From NCBI RefSeq assembly GCF_004916905.1, contig NZ_SDLV01000016.1, positions 100,455-164,454 on the forward strand: 64,000 bases of DNA, in the 5' to 3' direction. Source of the stretch: Chryseobacterium candidae (GTDB lineage Bacteria > Bacteroidota > Bacteroidia > Flavobacteriales > Weeksellaceae). Below are positions 63,450 to 64,000 of this stretch, piece by piece (position 1 is the stretch's first letter; each line of letters begins with the position of its first letter). The notes under the pieces were generated by a model, which saw only the letters and a program-made list of their open reading frames with translations, was not told the DNA's origin and made no database searches. Both the position numbers and the translations under genes were made by a program.

Positions 63450-64000
63450 TTATTTTTTTATAAGTTTAGCATTCGCCGTTTTATTCGTATCCGTTTTTAT
63501 CGTCACCAGATAAGCTCCCTGCACCAAAGTTTGGGTATTAATCTTAGTCACTCTGTTCCTGGTTTTCAGGCTCTGTAATTGTCTACCTGACATATCGTAG
63601 AGTAAAATCTCTGCATCCTTGAAATCAAAGCCGATTTCTACATACGCATAATCAGAAACAGGATTCGGATAGATTTTGATATCGTACTTTTCAATTAACT
63701 GATCAACCTGCTTATCTCCCAGTTTTACAATCTTCCAGTTCTCTTTCCCCAATTCTTCAGCACTGGTTCCGGCCAGAATAATAGAACCGTCTCTGTTCAG
63801 CTTTAAATCTGAAAGTCTTTCCTCTTTTTTTCTGGATTCTCCGGTGATATGCTTTCTCCACTGTTCATTGCCGTTTGGATCAAGGTACAGCATCCAGAAA
63901 GTTTCATCATCGGTTTCTATTCTTCCTTCAGCCTGGGTATAGCCTCCCAGCAGAATGCCTTTAGACTTCTCGCTTCCATCTTCCATCTTCCCGCTTATCA
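63450..64000 (-). CDS. T9SS type A sorting domain protein, 5' end outside window
   Basis: The frame is open to the right edge. The C-terminal 75 residues (IYPNPVSDYAYVEIGF, ILLYDMSGRQLQSLKT, QGAYLVTIKT) are a standard type A T9SS sorting domain, so the protein is exported and attached at the cell surface or released. The preceding part (GSIILAGTSAEELGKENWKI) has blade-like repeats. It precedes the Rhs pair by 12 bp, which suggests that secretion of the Rhs complex is linked to T9SS. Confidence 0.8.
   Translation of the reverse strand, partial: ISGKMEDGSEKSKGILLGGYTQAEGRIETDDETFWMLYLDPNGNEQWRKHITGESRKKEERLSDLKLNRDGSIILAGTSAEELGKENWKIVKLGDKQVDQLIEKYDIKIYPNPVSDYAYVEIGFDFKDAEILLYDMSGRQLQSLKTRNRVTKINTQTLVQGAYLVTIKTDTNKTANAKLIKK

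Overview
The window looks like the chromosome of a flavobacterium of the Chryseobacterium type (family Weeksellaceae). The evidence is an AT-rich sequence, T9SS sorting domain and Rhs architecture typical of Bacteroidota, TAnnTTTG promoter boxes, A-rich leaders instead of Shine-Dalgarno sites, and a housekeeping block (TatA/B, PAP2, TPR, TrmL, RlmH, YihY, NhaA, Rel) at 1-9 kb. Genus assignment is inference from gene content; no rRNA is present.

Layout. 1-9.4 kb is core chromosome. 9.6-14.3 kb holds debris and three orphan Rhs C-terminal toxin modules, each followed by a small lipoprotein gene that is the likely immunity partner; two share an exact-spacing 219-bp repeat. 14.3-22 kb holds a toxin-antitoxin pair and a DNA phosphorothioation (dnd) cluster: dndC, an HNH nuclease, a 5'-truncated dndD, a DndE-ATPase fusion, a GIY-YIG protein and dndB. 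22.3-32.5 kb is a mobilisable element read leftwards: two tyrosine recombinases (one catalytically degenerate), a primase/ATPase pair, a coupling protein, a MOB relaxase with MobC, a VWA-like lipoprotein and a membrane protein, with 21-bp iteron-like repeats upstream. 33-41.5 kb is mixed cargo: an interrupted gene, a large P-loop (STAND-like) protein, a bile-acid symporter family protein and an XRE regulator.

41.6-51.4 kb is the most unusual part. A replication-relaxation protein, a second coupling ATPase, a D12 adenine methylase, a 50-residue protein and a large serine recombinase are each broken by in-frame TGA codons, 32 in total, with no in-frame TAA or TAG and no frameshift. TGA falls on invariant glycines: the first Gly of a Walker A motif, the YYGGK and FFGGG motifs of the methylase, and the Gly before LER of the recombinase. 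This is the pattern of genetic code 25 (TGA = Gly), embedded in a genome whose other genes use TGA as stop. The nine small genes between them (44.5-48.4 kb) contain many Gly codons but no in-frame TGA, although several share the same A-rich leader.

52-55 kb is a three-gene rightward operon resembling the GAPS4 defence pair plus a nucleoid-associated protein. 55.6-64 kb is an intact leftward Rhs locus: a secreted N-terminal partner, a full Rhs protein with a caspase-like C-terminal toxin, two candidate immunity proteins, and a T9SS-sorted protein at the edge. The roughly 41-kb island of mobility and defence genes therefore lies between a complete Rhs locus and the orphan Rhs tips, as if inserted within an Rhs cassette array.
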